NCBI RefSeq assembly: GCF_018130385.1
Contig: NZ_JAFCLU010000009.1
Location: forward strand, 186,001 to 250,000
Source of the DNA: Bradyrhizobium sp. AUGA SZCCT0283
Lineage (GTDB): Bacteria; Pseudomonadota; Alphaproteobacteria; Rhizobiales; Xanthobacteraceae
Length of the DNA stretch: 64,000 bases
Reading direction: 5' to 3'
Shown here: piece by piece, positions 51,485-61,130 of the stretch
How positions within the stretch are numbered: the first letter of the stretch is position 1
Layout of the letters: the number at the start of each line of letters is the position of its first letter
Position numbers and translations under genes: made by a program
Notes under the pieces: model-generated
Databases searched by the model: none
Told to the model about the DNA's origin: nothing
What the model saw: only the letters and a program-made list of their open reading frames with translations

Positions 51485-53187
51485 CAGGACTCGTTGATCC
51501 AGTCATAAACGGGCTCCACAATGCCCCAGAAACCTTCGTCAGCGTCTCGGTCCGGAGCGACGATGTCTTCAGCGACACCTTCCATCCATCCAACCGTCTT
51601 GAACCAGCTATTCTTCTTGCGGCGCGCGGCCTTGGCGAGTATTTCTCGCTTTTCCGTTGTTAGATCCGATTTGCAATCGGCCAGCTTTAGCTTTCCTCCC
51701 GACTCTGAGTCGATATGAGCTTCAATAAGCTCCTCGCCGTGCAGCTCTACGGCGCGTAACAATAGCTTGACCACTGCTTCATCGGTAAGGCTAAGAAACA
51801 GCTCGTCTTCCAGTGCCCGTCCTGCGCGCCATTTGAAAAGACTATTTCCTTGGTCCGTGAAAGCCTTCTCGGTGGCTGGGTCCGGCTGCTTGTCATCATC
51901 GCGGAAGACGCAAACCCTATAGTTCAGGCGATAGAAAGCGTTTGCCCGTTTATAGATGTGGTCGCAGCCGCCAGCATCGACGAGGGCCACGCCGAGAGCA
52001 GTCAATGACGGCTCACCTTTCGCGACATCGGCATTATCCAAGCCGCGCAGGAACCCCACCTCGCTTGCGCCTTCGCAGATGATGACGGATTTCGCCAGAA
52101 ACGCATCCGGGAATGAGCGAATTGTACCCTGTATCTCATCCTCGGTGCCGAGCACTGTTGCGGAGTGAGTTCCCTCGCTCTGGCGAACCACGAACAATTG
52201 GTCGCCGTTGAGTTCCCTCACCGCGACCGGGGAGTGGGTGGTCAAAAATGCCTGTAGAGGTGGACTCTTTTCCTTTGCTCCAAGAGAGCCGATTAACCGA
52301 ATGATGCGATGAGGCTCCAAGCCGTGCTCAAGTTCGTCGACAAGGATGATGGTGGCTTCCTTGGCGGCCTTGCGCTGCAATCCGGCTATCAACAGCCGTG
52401 TCGAGCCAAGGCCCAGGCTTTTGAGGGGTATTCCGGTCTCGCCGTGCAGCGAAACTGTCCCGCCGCTAAAAGAGGCGGCGTGGACATCCAGCATGGCCTT
52501 CAGCTTGTCTCCCACGGGAATGCCAAGCTCTTGGGCTGTTGTGGCCACTATACTTAGCGTTTCGCCAAGCTGCGAGTCAGCCTGATCGCCGAAGGCCGAT
52601 CGCGCTTCGCGGGCAGCCTTGACAAGGGCGGCGGATGTGTCTGCTCGCTCCTCAGAGAGCTTGTTCAGGACAGATCCGCGACGCCACGCGAGGTTATAAT
52701 CAGTCAGAGCACCGATCCGGGTGGGACTGAGACGCACCCGGTCGCTCCAGTTAAGATTTCGGGATTGCGATTGTGCCGCTGCTCGCTCGGACACCAGCGT
52801 CCAGACCGGCTCCAGATCTCCCGCGACGGTCAGACGAATGGTGAGGACGGTTTCACAGTTCTTTTCCGGCTCGTCCTCAATGGTTTGAGCTTCGACGTTG
52901 CATCCTCGAAGGTAGTTTCCGTATGTCTCCATGCTCTTAAGGGAATCATCGAGTTCCCCGATCGTGATGGTGATGCTGATCGGCTGTTCGACATCGAGAT
53001 TGTTGAAGTCGGCGTCTGTAAACTGCGCGTTTCGCCGTGCTCCGAGACACAGGTCGATTGCATCTAGTATCGAAGATTTGCCAACATCGCCGGGACCCAT
53101 CAGGCAGTTGATGCCTGGCGAAGGCCACCATGAAAATTCGCGAAGGCACCTGAAATTGTGAATCCCGATGTGTCGAATGCGTGCCAA
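51484..53187 (-). CDS. gajA: OLD-family ATP-dependent endonuclease, Gabija GajA-type
   Basis: A 567-residue OLD nuclease, the effector of Gabija phage defence. It starts at TTG 53187 (LARIRHIGIHNFRCLREFSW), with GGGGGA upstream. The ABC-type ATPase has Walker A MGPGDVGKSSILDAID, signature LKSLGLGSTRLLIAGLQ and Walker B ATIILVDELEHGLEPHR. The C-terminal TOPRIM nuclease has IICEGASEVGFLRG (Glu) and VCVFRDDDKQPDP (DxD). Characterised GajA nicks DNA when nucleotide levels fall during infection. All catalytic motifs are kept. Confidence 0.85.
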   Translation of the reverse strand: MARIRHIGIHNFRCLREFSWWPSPGINCLMGPGDVGKSSILDAIDLCLGARRNAQFTDADFNNLDVEQPISITITIGELDDSLKSMETYGNYLRGCNVEAQTIEDEPEKNCETVLTIRLTVAGDLEPVWTLVSERAAAQSQSRNLNWSDRVRLSPTRIGALTDYNLAWRRGSVLNKLSEERADTSAALVKAAREARSAFGDQADSQLGETLSIVATTAQELGIPVGDKLKAMLDVHAASFSGGTVSLHGETGIPLKSLGLGSTRLLIAGLQRKAAKEATIILVDELEHGLEPHRIIRLIGSLGAKEKSPPLQAFLTTHSPVAVRELNGDQLFVVRQSEGTHSATVLGTEDEIQGTIRSFPDAFLAKSVIICEGASEVGFLRGLDNADVAKGEPSLTALGVALVDAGGCDHIYKRANAFYRLNYRVCVFRDDDKQPDPATEKAFTDQGNSLFKWRAGRALEDELFLSLTDEAVVKLLLRAVELHGEELIEAHIDSESGGKLKLADCKSDLTTEKREILAKAARRKKNSWFKTVGWMEGVAEDIVAPDRDADEGFWGIVEPVYDWINES

Positions 53188-53212
53188 TGTTTCCCCCGTC
53201 AGGCGAACCTTC

Positions 53213-53638
53213 TCACAACCTTGGACAAGCTGCTACAACTTTGAAACGAAGAGAGCGCCTTACGGCTCCGTTGTGTAACTCCGACTCGGTATCAGCCTGC
53301 ACCAATCCTTGCTCAAGAATGAGAGCAAGGACTCTTACCGTGAAGGCGCCGCGGCTGAAGCCTAGCAGGTAGATCTTCGATCCATTGGCGTGATCGTAGT
53401 TACGGTATATGAATTTGTACGCGTCTAAAATATTGCGCTTCAATCCGTAACCAAAGGCGCCTCCAAGAATTGAAAATGGCAAAAATGACGAAGTCCCAAC
53501 GCCATCGTCATACTTTGCGGCTTGCTCATTACTACGGAGATCAAGCGATTGGAAAATTCGCCAGACATTGGTCCGCCAAACACTTGATGCCGTGTTACCG
53601 GTGCCATCCGACAAAATAACAATTTTGGGAACAGCCAT
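53213..53638 (-). pseudogene. Truncated DUF2235 alpha/beta hydrolase
   Basis: From ATG 53638 the frame reads MAVPKIVILSDGTGNTASSV, then VWRTNVWRIFQSLDL, and later KIYLLGFSRGAFTVRVLA, the nucleophile elbow GFSRGAF of DUF2235 proteins (Tle1-like phospholipases). At 141 residues it is well short of usual family lengths, and the last 30 residues no longer resemble the family. A deletion or frameshift has probably removed the C-terminal two thirds. It sits between the Gabija operon and the Mfd-like gene. Confidence 0.72.
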
Positions 53639-53806
53639 CCTGGCCTTCCTGAAATGCTTCTCATTTGAAACAGCCGCGATCTTAAAGGTAATGAGGGAGC
53701 AGGACAATCTATAGTGGCAATAATCCAAGGAAGCGTAGAAGGTGGATAACTTGTATTTTTTTGACGATTCGCAGCAGCCAGGTTCTCGAATGACGATGGA
53801 AGTCTC

Positions 53807-56800
53807 GTGAAGAAAAGCAAGAAGGTCGGCGCCAGCGGTGCGACCAGGAAAAGCGCGACCAAGAAAGGCAGAAAATTCTCGGGTTCGGCGATCTCGACCT
53901 CGTCGCCCCTCGGCATGTTGGCGCTCCATCTTCGCGAGCAGTGGAAAAAGTCCGGTCGCGACGGGTTGGTGTTTCTCGCTGAAGACGAGAACAGGGCCGA
54001 GCGGCTCGGCGGCATCGTCCATGCACTCGATCCATCGCTCGATGTTCTCGTATTCCCCAGATTGAATACGTTGCCCTTCGATGGGCTGGAACCGTCGCGC
54101 GAGATCGCTGGCAGGCGGAGTTCGGTCTTGCGCCGTCTTGCCAGAAGAAGGAAGCCGATTCTGCTCGTCTCGACGGCAGAGGCGATCATGGAGCGGCTGC
54201 CTTTGCCGGCGAGTTGGTCCCGCATCAGCCTAAGTCTCAAGGTGCTAGCGTCGTATGCCGAGCAGGACCTCGAGGGACGCATTGAGGAATTGGGCTACGA
54301 TCTCGACGAAGAGGCAGAATATCCGGGCACCGCGCTCTTTCACGGCGCGACATTCGAGATCTTTCCGGCCGGTGCTCTCGGGCCGTACCGGATCGAGCAT
54401 TCCGGCGGTGCGATCCGCAGAATTGTTGCCGTCGACCCGAATGAGCATGACGTCATATCCGATTTCAAGGAACTGATTATCGATCCGATGTCGGAACGCC
54501 TCGCGCTGGGCGGCGACCGGGCGCAGCGGGCTACCTTCCCGGACTATTGCGATCGCGCACGATGGATCGCGGATGCAAAAGTTCTGGCCCACGCTGACAG
54601 CTGGCTGAGTACGATCGAGGAGGCGGCTGGCCGCAGGGATTCGGAACGCGAATATCTGGGGCGAGGGGACTGGAAGAAGCTGAAGAAGCGCATGAGTGTG
54701 CTTCCTGCTAAGGCGGCGTTTGTGGCCACGCCCGACTTCTCGAAGGTTGCGGCGCCGAGGAAAGCGCTTCGCGCGTTCGTGGCCAGTGCGGAACGCGCCG
54801 GATCTCGTTTGCTCTTCGTCGCCGCGGTCGAAGACGATCTGCGCGCGATGGAGCGCATGAGCGGGGTCAGGGCGGAGCGTTTCGCCAACTGGGACGAGGC
54901 GGCGGAGGCCAGAAGACGCGAGGGCGCGCTGTTGGCCGACTTCGACGCTGGCTTTTTCGCTCCCGGCAAAAAGCAGACCTTGGTTGTGACAGCGTCTGAC
55001 GTGCTCGGTAGCCGTGCCCATCATCCGCAACCGATGGCCAAAGCCTGGACAGTCGCCTTCAATCACCCGGATATTCCCGAGCGCGGCGCGGCCGTCGTTC
55101 ATCTCCAGCGTGGCTTGGCTTTACTTGATCGTTTGCAGACCCTCGACATGGGGAACGGTACAAACCGCGAGATGATCAGGCTCGAATTCGCCGGCGATGA
55201 TGCTGCGCTTGTTCCGCCTGCCGATCTCGCCTTGATCTGGCCCTACGCTGTAGAACCCGGTAAGCTCACGTTAGACAAAGCCGATGGCAGCACGTGGTGG
55301 AACAGACGTGGCGAGGCCGAGCAGGAAATCGAAGCAGCGGCCAAGCAGCTTGCGAAACATATCGCCCAACGACGGCGCCGGCGTGCTCCCAAGCTGGTCG
55401 CTCCCGGGGCGGCCTATGAAAGGTTTGTCGCGCGCTTTCCCTGGTTCACGACGGTTGATCAGGCCAAGGCGATCCGGGACGTGCTGGACGATCTGGCGGC
55501 TGGTCACCCGATGGACCGGGTGGTCTGCGGTGATGTCGGCTTCGGCAAGACCGAGGTCGCCTTGCGGGCGGCGGCGGCTGTCGCGCTGTCGGGAAAACAG
55601 GTCGCTGTTGCGGTTCCGACCACCGTCCTGGCCAGACAGCATGTCGAGACGTTTCGCAAGCGGTTCGGCCCCTTTGGAATCGAAGTGGCGAATTTGTCGC
55701 GGGCGGCAACGGCAGCAGAGATAAGAGATACGAAAGAAAAACTCCGTCGCGGCAAATTGAAAGTCGTTGTTGGCACACAAGCTCTCGCCTCGACTGACGT
55801 GAGGTTTGCCGACCTCGGCCTCGTCATCATCGATGAGGAGCAGCACTTCGGTGCGACGGAGAAGACGAAGCTTTCAGGCCTTGCGAAGGGCGTTCATGCC
55901 CTTTGGATGAGCGCCACCCCGATACCGCGCACGCTGGCGGCGGGTCTCGCAGGATTCAGGGACCTGAGCATTATTGCTACGCCGCCGGTTCATCGGCTGC
56001 CTATCGTCACCAAGGTTGCTCCGCTATCGGACGCCGCGATCGCCGCGGCTTTGCTGCGTGAGCAGAGGCGCCACGGGCAGAGCTTCCTGATTTGCCCCCG
56101 TATCCAGGATTTGGAGCCGATGCTGGCAAGGGTGAAGCTGACGGCTCCAGACCTTCGCATCGTATGTCTCCATGGTCGGTTGCCTGCCGAAGATATCGAG
56201 AATCGAATGATGAGCTTCGTCGAAGGTGAAGCGGACGTGCTTCTCGCGACCAATATCGTGGAGAGCGGCCTCGACATCCCCCGGGCGAACACCATCGTCA
56301 TCTGCTGGCCGGAGAAGTTTGGTCTGTCGCAGCTTCATCAGCTAAGAGGCCGTGTCGGACGAGGCGGCACGCGTGCTTTCGCGTATTTGTTAAACGAGTC
56401 GAACTCCGAACAATCCGAGAAGCGTTTGGCCGTGCTGGAGGAGTTCAGCAAGCCCGGTGCGGGCTTTGCGATCAGCGAGCGTGATCTGGATCTGCGAGGC
56501 GCCGGAGACCTCTTCTCCGAACAGCAGTCTGGCCATCTGCAGGTATTCGGGCCAATGCTCTATAGCCATCTTCTCAAGCGGGCGTCGGAGAAGGGCGTCG
56601 ACGGTGGCGCCGATCTGTGGGTGCCTGATCTGAACCTGCCGATCGCCGATATGCTGCCCACGGGCTACGTACAGTCGGACGCTGTTCGCTTGGAAATCTA
56701 TGGCCGTATTGCCAGATGCCGCACCGAGGATGATCTGGAGGATTTGGAGGACGAAACCGCACGTCGTTTCGGCAGGCTGCCGCCGGCCGCGCGCGAGTTT

Positions 56801-57019
56801 TTCGCGGCGGCGAGGCTCAGGCTTGATTGCAAGCGGCGCGGCATTATGAGGCTCGACGTCGGCCCCGAGGCTGTTGCGGCGACGTTCCTCCCTGGTCGGC
56901 TTCGCAAGTCGAGAGCGAAGTCGCTGGAGCGCGATGGCGATCGCGTGGTCTATATCGGCAATCGCAATGCGAAGCCGTTCGAACGAATAAGCGACTTCCT
57001 TGAGTTGTTGGACGAGTAG
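53807..57019 (+). CDS. Second Mfd-like (transcription-repair coupling factor) helicase
   Basis: A 1070-residue DEAD-box protein from GTG 53807, with GGAAG upstream. It has the UvrB-homology N-terminal region (VFPRLNTLPFDGLEPSREI), an RNA-polymerase-interacting-like region ending in EPGKLTLDKADGSTWWNRRG, and Walker A VCGDVGFGKTEVALRAAA. The DEEQ box is IIDEEQHFG. SATPIPRTLAAGL, TNIVESGLDIP and QLRGRVGRGGTRAFAYLL follow, then the C-terminal TRCF-type domain. Chromosomal Mfd is usually about 1150 residues, so this is a shorter paralogue, here carried in accessory DNA. The N-terminus is Lys/Ser-rich. Confidence 0.82.
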   Translation: MKKSKKVGASGATRKSATKKGRKFSGSAISTSSPLGMLALHLREQWKKSGRDGLVFLAEDENRAERLGGIVHALDPSLDVLVFPRLNTLPFDGLEPSREIAGRRSSVLRRLARRRKPILLVSTAEAIMERLPLPASWSRISLSLKVLASYAEQDLEGRIEELGYDLDEEAEYPGTALFHGATFEIFPAGALGPYRIEHSGGAIRRIVAVDPNEHDVISDFKELIIDPMSERLALGGDRAQRATFPDYCDRARWIADAKVLAHADSWLSTIEEAAGRRDSEREYLGRGDWKKLKKRMSVLPAKAAFVATPDFSKVAAPRKALRAFVASAERAGSRLLFVAAVEDDLRAMERMSGVRAERFANWDEAAEARRREGALLADFDAGFFAPGKKQTLVVTASDVLGSRAHHPQPMAKAWTVAFNHPDIPERGAAVVHLQRGLALLDRLQTLDMGNGTNREMIRLEFAGDDAALVPPADLALIWPYAVEPGKLTLDKADGSTWWNRRGEAEQEIEAAAKQLAKHIAQRRRRRAPKLVAPGAAYERFVARFPWFTTVDQAKAIRDVLDDLAAGHPMDRVVCGDVGFGKTEVALRAAAAVALSGKQVAVAVPTTVLARQHVETFRKRFGPFGIEVANLSRAATAAEIRDTKEKLRRGKLKVVVGTQALASTDVRFADLGLVIIDEEQHFGATEKTKLSGLAKGVHALWMSATPIPRTLAAGLAGFRDLSIIATPPVHRLPIVTKVAPLSDAAIAAALLREQRRHGQSFLICPRIQDLEPMLARVKLTAPDLRIVCLHGRLPAEDIENRMMSFVEGEADVLLATNIVESGLDIPRANTIVICWPEKFGLSQLHQLRGRVGRGGTRAFAYLLNESNSEQSEKRLAVLEEFSKPGAGFAISERDLDLRGAGDLFSEQQSGHLQVFGPMLYSHLLKRASEKGVDGGADLWVPDLNLPIADMLPTGYVQSDAVRLEIYGRIARCRTEDDLEDLEDETARRFGRLPPAAREFFAAARLRLDCKRRGIMRLDVGPEAVAATFLPGRLRKSRAKSLERDGDRVVYIGNRNAKPFERISDFLELLDE

Positions 57020-57075
57020 TTCGCTAGAGCCGTTCCATAACATCCGATCCGCGCGAACTGGCATGGTGGCGGCGA

Positions 57076-57591
57076 TTAGGTCAGCCGGTGCTCTGCGTAG
57101 ATGCGGTCGAGCAGCAGCCCAAAGCGCCCAGCATATGCAGAGATGTCAGATGTGATCGATTCCATCTGACTCAGTGTCCAATTCTCCGTATGTCGTCCGA
57201 CACCATCCTTGCTCTGTATAAATATTCGAAAGTGCAAGGTTGGAGTGCAGTTAGCATTTGCCAGCATCAAATGTCCGTGCGCAAACAAGTGGCGGTGTTT
57301 TTCATACGATTTGAGCTGTGCAAGCAGCGGCTCAAGGACTTTCCAATGTTTTGCCAAGGGGCCAGTCGCCTTGAACAAAACTGTCACCGCTTCGACGCGG
57401 GCAGCCGCGCTGATCGGGAACTGACCTTTTAGATGACGATACGCCGGCCATTCCCAGAACTGCAAACACATGTCGGCGAGCACAAATTCGATTTGAGCGT
57501 AGGCGCCAATGGCTTTGCCGCGTAAAAAGTACGCTTGGTCAGCAATCTGTTGAATCTCGGGAGATAGACTGGGAGATGTGTCCGGTGTCAA
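57076..57591 (-). CDS. Hypothetical protein, HEPN-like pattern
   Basis: A 171-residue, mostly helical protein from TTG 57591. It contains RHLFAHGHLM, which has the R-x4-H spacing of HEPN ribonuclease domains, preceded by LLAQLKSYEKH. The start is uncertain: no ribosome site is visible and the neighbouring frame (57539-57730) could reflect a frameshift. No operon partner is apparent. Confidence 0.5.
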   Translation of the reverse strand: MTPDTSPSLSPEIQQIADQAYFLRGKAIGAYAQIEFVLADMCLQFWEWPAYRHLKGQFPISAAARVEAVTVLFKATGPLAKHWKVLEPLLAQLKSYEKHRHLFAHGHLMLANANCTPTLHFRIFIQSKDGVGRHTENWTLSQMESITSDISAYAGRFGLLLDRIYAEHRLT

Positions 57592-57887
57592 AGTAATCGG
57601 TCCGACGGAGTGAAAACATTAAAATGACGGTTCTATTCATATCATTTTGATGTTTTCTTTCCAATGCAAGCTCGGTGACTTCGGAATCATGCCCAGACAG
57701 AGTGTCCGGTAAGATTACGCCAAACAACACACCATTCAGAGGGAAACGTTAAGTCCGATGCTGTGGCGAGAACTTCGATAGGCGCTTGGTGTCCGCTGGC
57801 GAATTCGTCGAGCAGGGATGCGGCTCGAAAATTGACTACCAGGAGGTTTCGGTCGACCTTGGCTAGTCTCCGGCAGGCGGCCGCCGG
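57592..57887. other. Intergenic region between HEPN-like gene and recombinase stop
   Basis: About 295 bases. No supported gene or structured RNA is seen. It is the expected position of one end of the recombinase element, but I could not identify an att core. Confidence 0.4.
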
Positions 57888-59408
57888 TCAACCGATCGTT
57901 TCCAGCTGTCCTCGCCAGGACAGTGGCAGGACCTTGGGAATTTGCTTGAGTCGAACCGGCGTATCACCGTGCAGAGCCGCGGTCGCGATCTCGGGAGCGA
58001 GAAATGCGAGCCTAAGTCCTTGCCGAATAACCTTTGGGTTATAGCCAGCGGCAGTGGCCAGATTTTCGATGGAGGTGTGATGGCCTCCCGCGAGCTGGCA
58101 GAGCCAGCCCCGAGCCCTAACAATGGCCTTGATTAACTTCGGATCGGCTTTCGTTTCGGATGGCGCAAACTGGACTTGCGCTTCATCTTTCGGCTTGGAT
58201 GCCCATGGGATTTCAATCGGGCGTTTGTTGCTCCTCATATCTGTCAAAGTGACCTGAATTTTGCCGGCAGACACTACCACGCGCTGGATACGTCCAAACA
58301 GCTGGTCGACCGGAATGTCGGGCTCTCCCGCATTGAGTCTCTTCCGAAGCTCCATCTCGACGAGATTTTCGATCTCCTGTGCCGAAACCCGCCTGACCGA
58401 TCCTGCAGCGTGCCTCCTCCCTCGCAAGGCGGTGCTGATATAGAACCGGTACCGCACGCCATTCTTGCTTGAAAACGTCGGCCCCATCCGGTTGCCCTTG
58501 TCGTCAAACAGCTTGCCTTGGAGCAGGGCACCGCTTTCCGAGAATTTCGGGCCGCGCCTGACGTTGTTCTCCTTCAACTGCAACTGCACCTGGTCGAAGG
58601 TCTCCCGATCCAGAACTGCTCGATGTTCTCCTTTGAACCACTTGCCGCTATGATGAATCTCGCCGAGATAGATGCGATTTTTCAGGAGGTACGCAAGCGG
58701 ACCATAGGTGAAGGGGATGCCGCCCCGGTATTTTGCGACTTTGGTGTCCCGACGCTTGGTGACAATGCGCCTGCGGTCGAGTTCTCCGACCAGCTTGCCG
58801 AACGATCCGACCTCAAGATACAGCTGGAATATGGTCCGAACGGTCTGGGCCTCGGTCTTGTTGACGACCAGCTTCTTGTCTTTGGCCTCATAGCCGAGGG
58901 GAACGGTGCCACCGGTCCATTTGCCCTTCCTGCGGGAGGCTGCGACCTTGTCCTTCACGCGTTCAGAGGCCAGCTCCCGTTCGAACTGGGCAAAGGACAG
59001 CAGAATGTTGAGGGTCAGCCGCCCCATGGACGTGGTGGTGTTGAACTGCTGGGTCACTGCCACAAAGGATACGGAGCGGGCGTCAAATGTCTCTACCAGC
59101 TTGGCAAAATCCGCCAGCGACCGGGTGAGGCGATCGATCTTGTAGACGACGACAACATCGACCTTGCCGAGCTGGATCTCGCGGAGCAACCGCTTCAGGG
59201 CGGGGCGCTCGAGGTTGCCACCGGAATAGGCCGCATCGTCAAAATGCTGGGGAATGAGCTTCCAGCCCAGCGAAGCCTGGCTTTTGATATAGGCCTCACA
59301 GGCCTCCCGCTGGGCGTCGAGTGAGTTGAACTCCTGGTCCAATCCATGCTCGGTCGATTTGCGGGTATAGACGGCGCAGCGAAGCGATCTTACCGGGTTA
59401 GCCGCCAT
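57888..59408 (-). CDS. Large serine recombinase
   Basis: A 506-residue site-specific serine recombinase. The resolvase-type catalytic domain has Ser18 in AVYTRKSTEH, followed by SLDAQREACEAYI, AYSGGNLERPALKRLL and DRLTRSLADF. A recombinase domain and a zinc-ribbon-like region follow (GKWTGGTVPLGYEAKD, RIYLGEIHHSGKW). It would integrate or excise the local element. The start is ATG 59408, overlapping the DUF2924 stop by 11 bases. Together with DUF3489 and DUF2924 it forms a module I know from alphaproteobacterial mobile DNA. Confidence 0.9.
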   Translation of the reverse strand: MAANPVRSLRCAVYTRKSTEHGLDQEFNSLDAQREACEAYIKSQASLGWKLIPQHFDDAAYSGGNLERPALKRLLREIQLGKVDVVVVYKIDRLTRSLADFAKLVETFDARSVSFVAVTQQFNTTTSMGRLTLNILLSFAQFERELASERVKDKVAASRRKGKWTGGTVPLGYEAKDKKLVVNKTEAQTVRTIFQLYLEVGSFGKLVGELDRRRIVTKRRDTKVAKYRGGIPFTYGPLAYLLKNRIYLGEIHHSGKWFKGEHRAVLDRETFDQVQLQLKENNVRRGPKFSESGALLQGKLFDDKGNRMGPTFSSKNGVRYRFYISTALRGRRHAAGSVRRVSAQEIENLVEMELRKRLNAGEPDIPVDQLFGRIQRVVVSAGKIQVTLTDMRSNKRPIEIPWASKPKDEAQVQFAPSETKADPKLIKAIVRARGWLCQLAGGHHTSIENLATAAGYNPKVIRQGLRLAFLAPEIATAALHGDTPVRLKQIPKVLPLSWRGQLETIG

Positions 59409-59892
59409 CGCCGCCGTCCGCGGTTGTCGATTTGGTCGACCTCAGGCCGAAAAATCGCGGGCCGTTCCATTTGGTCCCGGTGATGAGGGTGGCGATCTCC
59501 GATAGGCTGGCGAAGGTCTTTCCGTCGTAGGCAAACCCATCCTCCAGAACCCTAATCCGATAGGTCCGCCTATTCCACGTCCGCACCAGCTCGGAGCCGG
59601 ACTTGATCCGCCGCGGCAGTTCCAGGCGGGCCTCAGGCTTGGCTGCCGCCGCCTTGACCAGCTGATCGAGGAGGCGCCGGGTCGCCATGGGAAGGCCGCC
59701 ATAGGTCTTCTCCTGAATCCGGTGAGCGATGCTGCGCCGCAGGAGATCGGGGCCGAACGCCTTGGGCGGCTCGGCCTTGAACAGCTCCCGATAGCGCTTG
59801 CGAAGCCCGACTATTGGAGCGGCCGGCAGGCGCTCCAGCTCGGCCTCGACTTCAGGGTTTAATGGAGCACCCGCCGGCCAGTCCTGCCTCAC
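59398..59892 (-). CDS. DUF2924 protein
   Basis: A 164-residue DUF2924 protein ([20 protein letters not shown], then [19 protein letters not shown], ending with [14 protein letters not shown]). The family is found next to serine recombinases and probably helps recombination or DNA binding, but its role is not established. It starts with GTG 59892, overlapping the DUF3489 stop by three bases, and its stop overlaps the recombinase start. Confidence 0.86.
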   Translation of the reverse strand: MRQDWPAGAPLNPEVEAELERLPAAPIVGLRKRYRELFKAEPPKAFGPDLLRRSIAHRIQEKTYGGLPMATRRLLDQLVKAAAAKPEARLELPRRIKSGSELVRTWNRRTYRIRVLEDGFAYDGKTFASLSEIATLITGTKWNGPRFFGLRSTKSTTADGGDGG

Positions 59893-60230
59893 GTTGCGGC
59901 CCCAGACTTGCCGATGCGATAAAGCCTGTCCTCTCCGGCCTTCTCGGAGGTGAGGTGCAACTTCAGCTTCTTCTTCACCACTCCGGAGAAGAAGCCGCGC
60001 ACCGAGTGGGGCTGCCAGCCGGTGGCCTTGGTGATGGCATCAATGGTCGTGCCTTTGGGCTGCCGAAGCAGCGCAAGAACCTTGTCCTGCTTTGACTGCG
60101 GCCTGCCTTTCGGCTGGACTTGGGAGCGGCTCCCCGCGCTCCAGGGCTTGCCTGTGGTAATGCGAGCAAGAGCGACCTTTTTCTTCGCCGCTATCTTGGC
60201 AGGTTTCGGTGTGGATTTGGTCTTGGCCAT
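59889..60230 (-). CDS. DUF3489 protein
   Basis: A 113-residue protein with a Lys/Ala-rich N-terminus and a C-terminal winged-helix-like part: [20 protein letters not shown], then [20 protein letters not shown]. This is the DUF3489 pattern, a small probable DNA-binding partner of the DUF2924 / recombinase pair. ATG 60230 is preferred over the open frame to 60,323. It leads the recombinase operon. Confidence 0.85.
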   Translation of the reverse strand: MAKTKSTPKPAKIAAKKKVALARITTGKPWSAGSRSQVQPKGRPQSKQDKVLALLRQPKGTTIDAITKATGWQPHSVRGFFSGVVKKKLKLHLTSEKAGEDRLYRIGKSGAAT

Positions 60231-60319
60231 CTGGCTCTCCGTTTGCAGAACAGCATCACGTGCTGCCACTGACGCGAGCCCCGCCGAGGCGAGGTTGGAG
60301 AGCAGGGGATGGAACCGCG

Positions 60320-60541
60320 TCAATCCTTGACGATACGGTTCATCAGGCAGACGGCATCGTGCAGCCGGCTCGCTTCATAGAGCAGTTGCTCAATGTCCAT
60401 GGACACCTCGACGCCTTCGGCTACGCTGCCTGCCGAAGCGCAGGCTTCGGCAGCCTGTGCCAGCCGCGAAGCTTCCGCCAGGTTGGTGGTGATCTGCTTC
60501 AGGCAGACTTTTATGGCATCGTGCATGGTTGCGGTGTTCAC
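60320..60541 (-). CDS. Small helical protein of unknown function
   Basis: A 73-residue protein with a near-perfect ribosome site (AAGGAGG) five bases before GTG 60541, which decides the start over the longer frame to 60,610. It is almost all helical ([20 protein letters not shown]). No family recognised. It lies upstream of the DUF3489 operon on the same strand. Confidence 0.65.
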   Translation of the reverse strand: MNTATMHDAIKVCLKQITTNLAEASRLAQAAEACASAGSVAEGVEVSMDIEQLLYEASRLHDAVCLMNRIVKD

Positions 60542-60680
60542 GGGACCCTCCTTAGAACGAGCCGCAGTACCGCTCCAATCGCTGCCGTAGTCGAGAGGAT
60601 TTGCGAGCAATCTTGTCGCTCTTTTCGGGCCTGTTCGATAACAAGATGCTCGGCCCGGTCGCGCCGGAGCCTGTTCAAAC

Positions 60681-60974
60681 TCAGGTCCGATTTTTTTTGG
60701 CCTTGCTGCCGCTTCGCTTTTTGGCGGCCTTGACCGGCTTCTCCGACAGAAAGTCCCGCAACAGTTTTATCGGATCGGCGCCCAGGGCGCGCGCAATCGC
60801 GACAAACTCCACCACGTCGAGCCGGCGCTCGCCGCCTTCGTACTTGGCAATGAACGATTGCGGCCGTCCGAGCTGCTTGGCCAAGGCCTGTTGACGCACC
60901 CCCGCCGCATGTCGCACTGCGACAAGAAGCCCGATCAGGCGGGCATATTCCGGGGAGTTGAGGGACTTTTCCAT
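60681..60974 (-). CDS. XRE-family transcriptional regulator
   Basis: A 97-residue helix-turn-helix protein: RHAAGVRQQALAKQLGRPQS, then FIAKYEGGERRLDVVEFVAI, the Xre/Cro pattern. The C-terminus is Lys-rich. It starts at ATG 60974 and is divergent from a small nuclease gene. The 156 bases between them contain paired operator-like repeats, so it probably represses itself and the nuclease. Confidence 0.86.
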   Translation of the reverse strand: MEKSLNSPEYARLIGLLVAVRHAAGVRQQALAKQLGRPQSFIAKYEGGERRLDVVEFVAIARALGADPIKLLRDFLSEKPVKAAKKRSGSKAKKNRT

Positions 60975-61013
60975 GACTGCCGGGGGAGAGGAATCGGCGG
61001 CACGCAATCTGAT

Positions 61014-61046
61014 TCCGAAAACGGATTATCCCAAAAACGGATAATC
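61014..61046. promoter_or_regulatory. Operator candidate between XRE gene and nuclease gene
   Basis: A perfect inverted repeat, GATTATCC (61024-61031) and GGATAATC (61039-61046). It also reads as two direct repeats of AAAACGGATWAT, with a preceding TCCG-AAAA-CGGA (61014-61025). The position in a divergent promoter region suits the XRE repressor. Confidence 0.6.
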
Positions 61047-61130
61047 TTAACTCTCTTTCGGTATTTGGGACGGGAGGGCCAGTTTCGACTGGATGCAGGC
61101 CGGCGGGCGAGCCAAATCAAGAAAAGGTTC

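Noticed and set aside
53440..54282. 280-residue minus-strand frame covering the DUF2235 remnant and the Mfd start
   Set aside because: Serine/Arg-rich shadow frame; DUF2235 motifs are in the frame starting at 53638.
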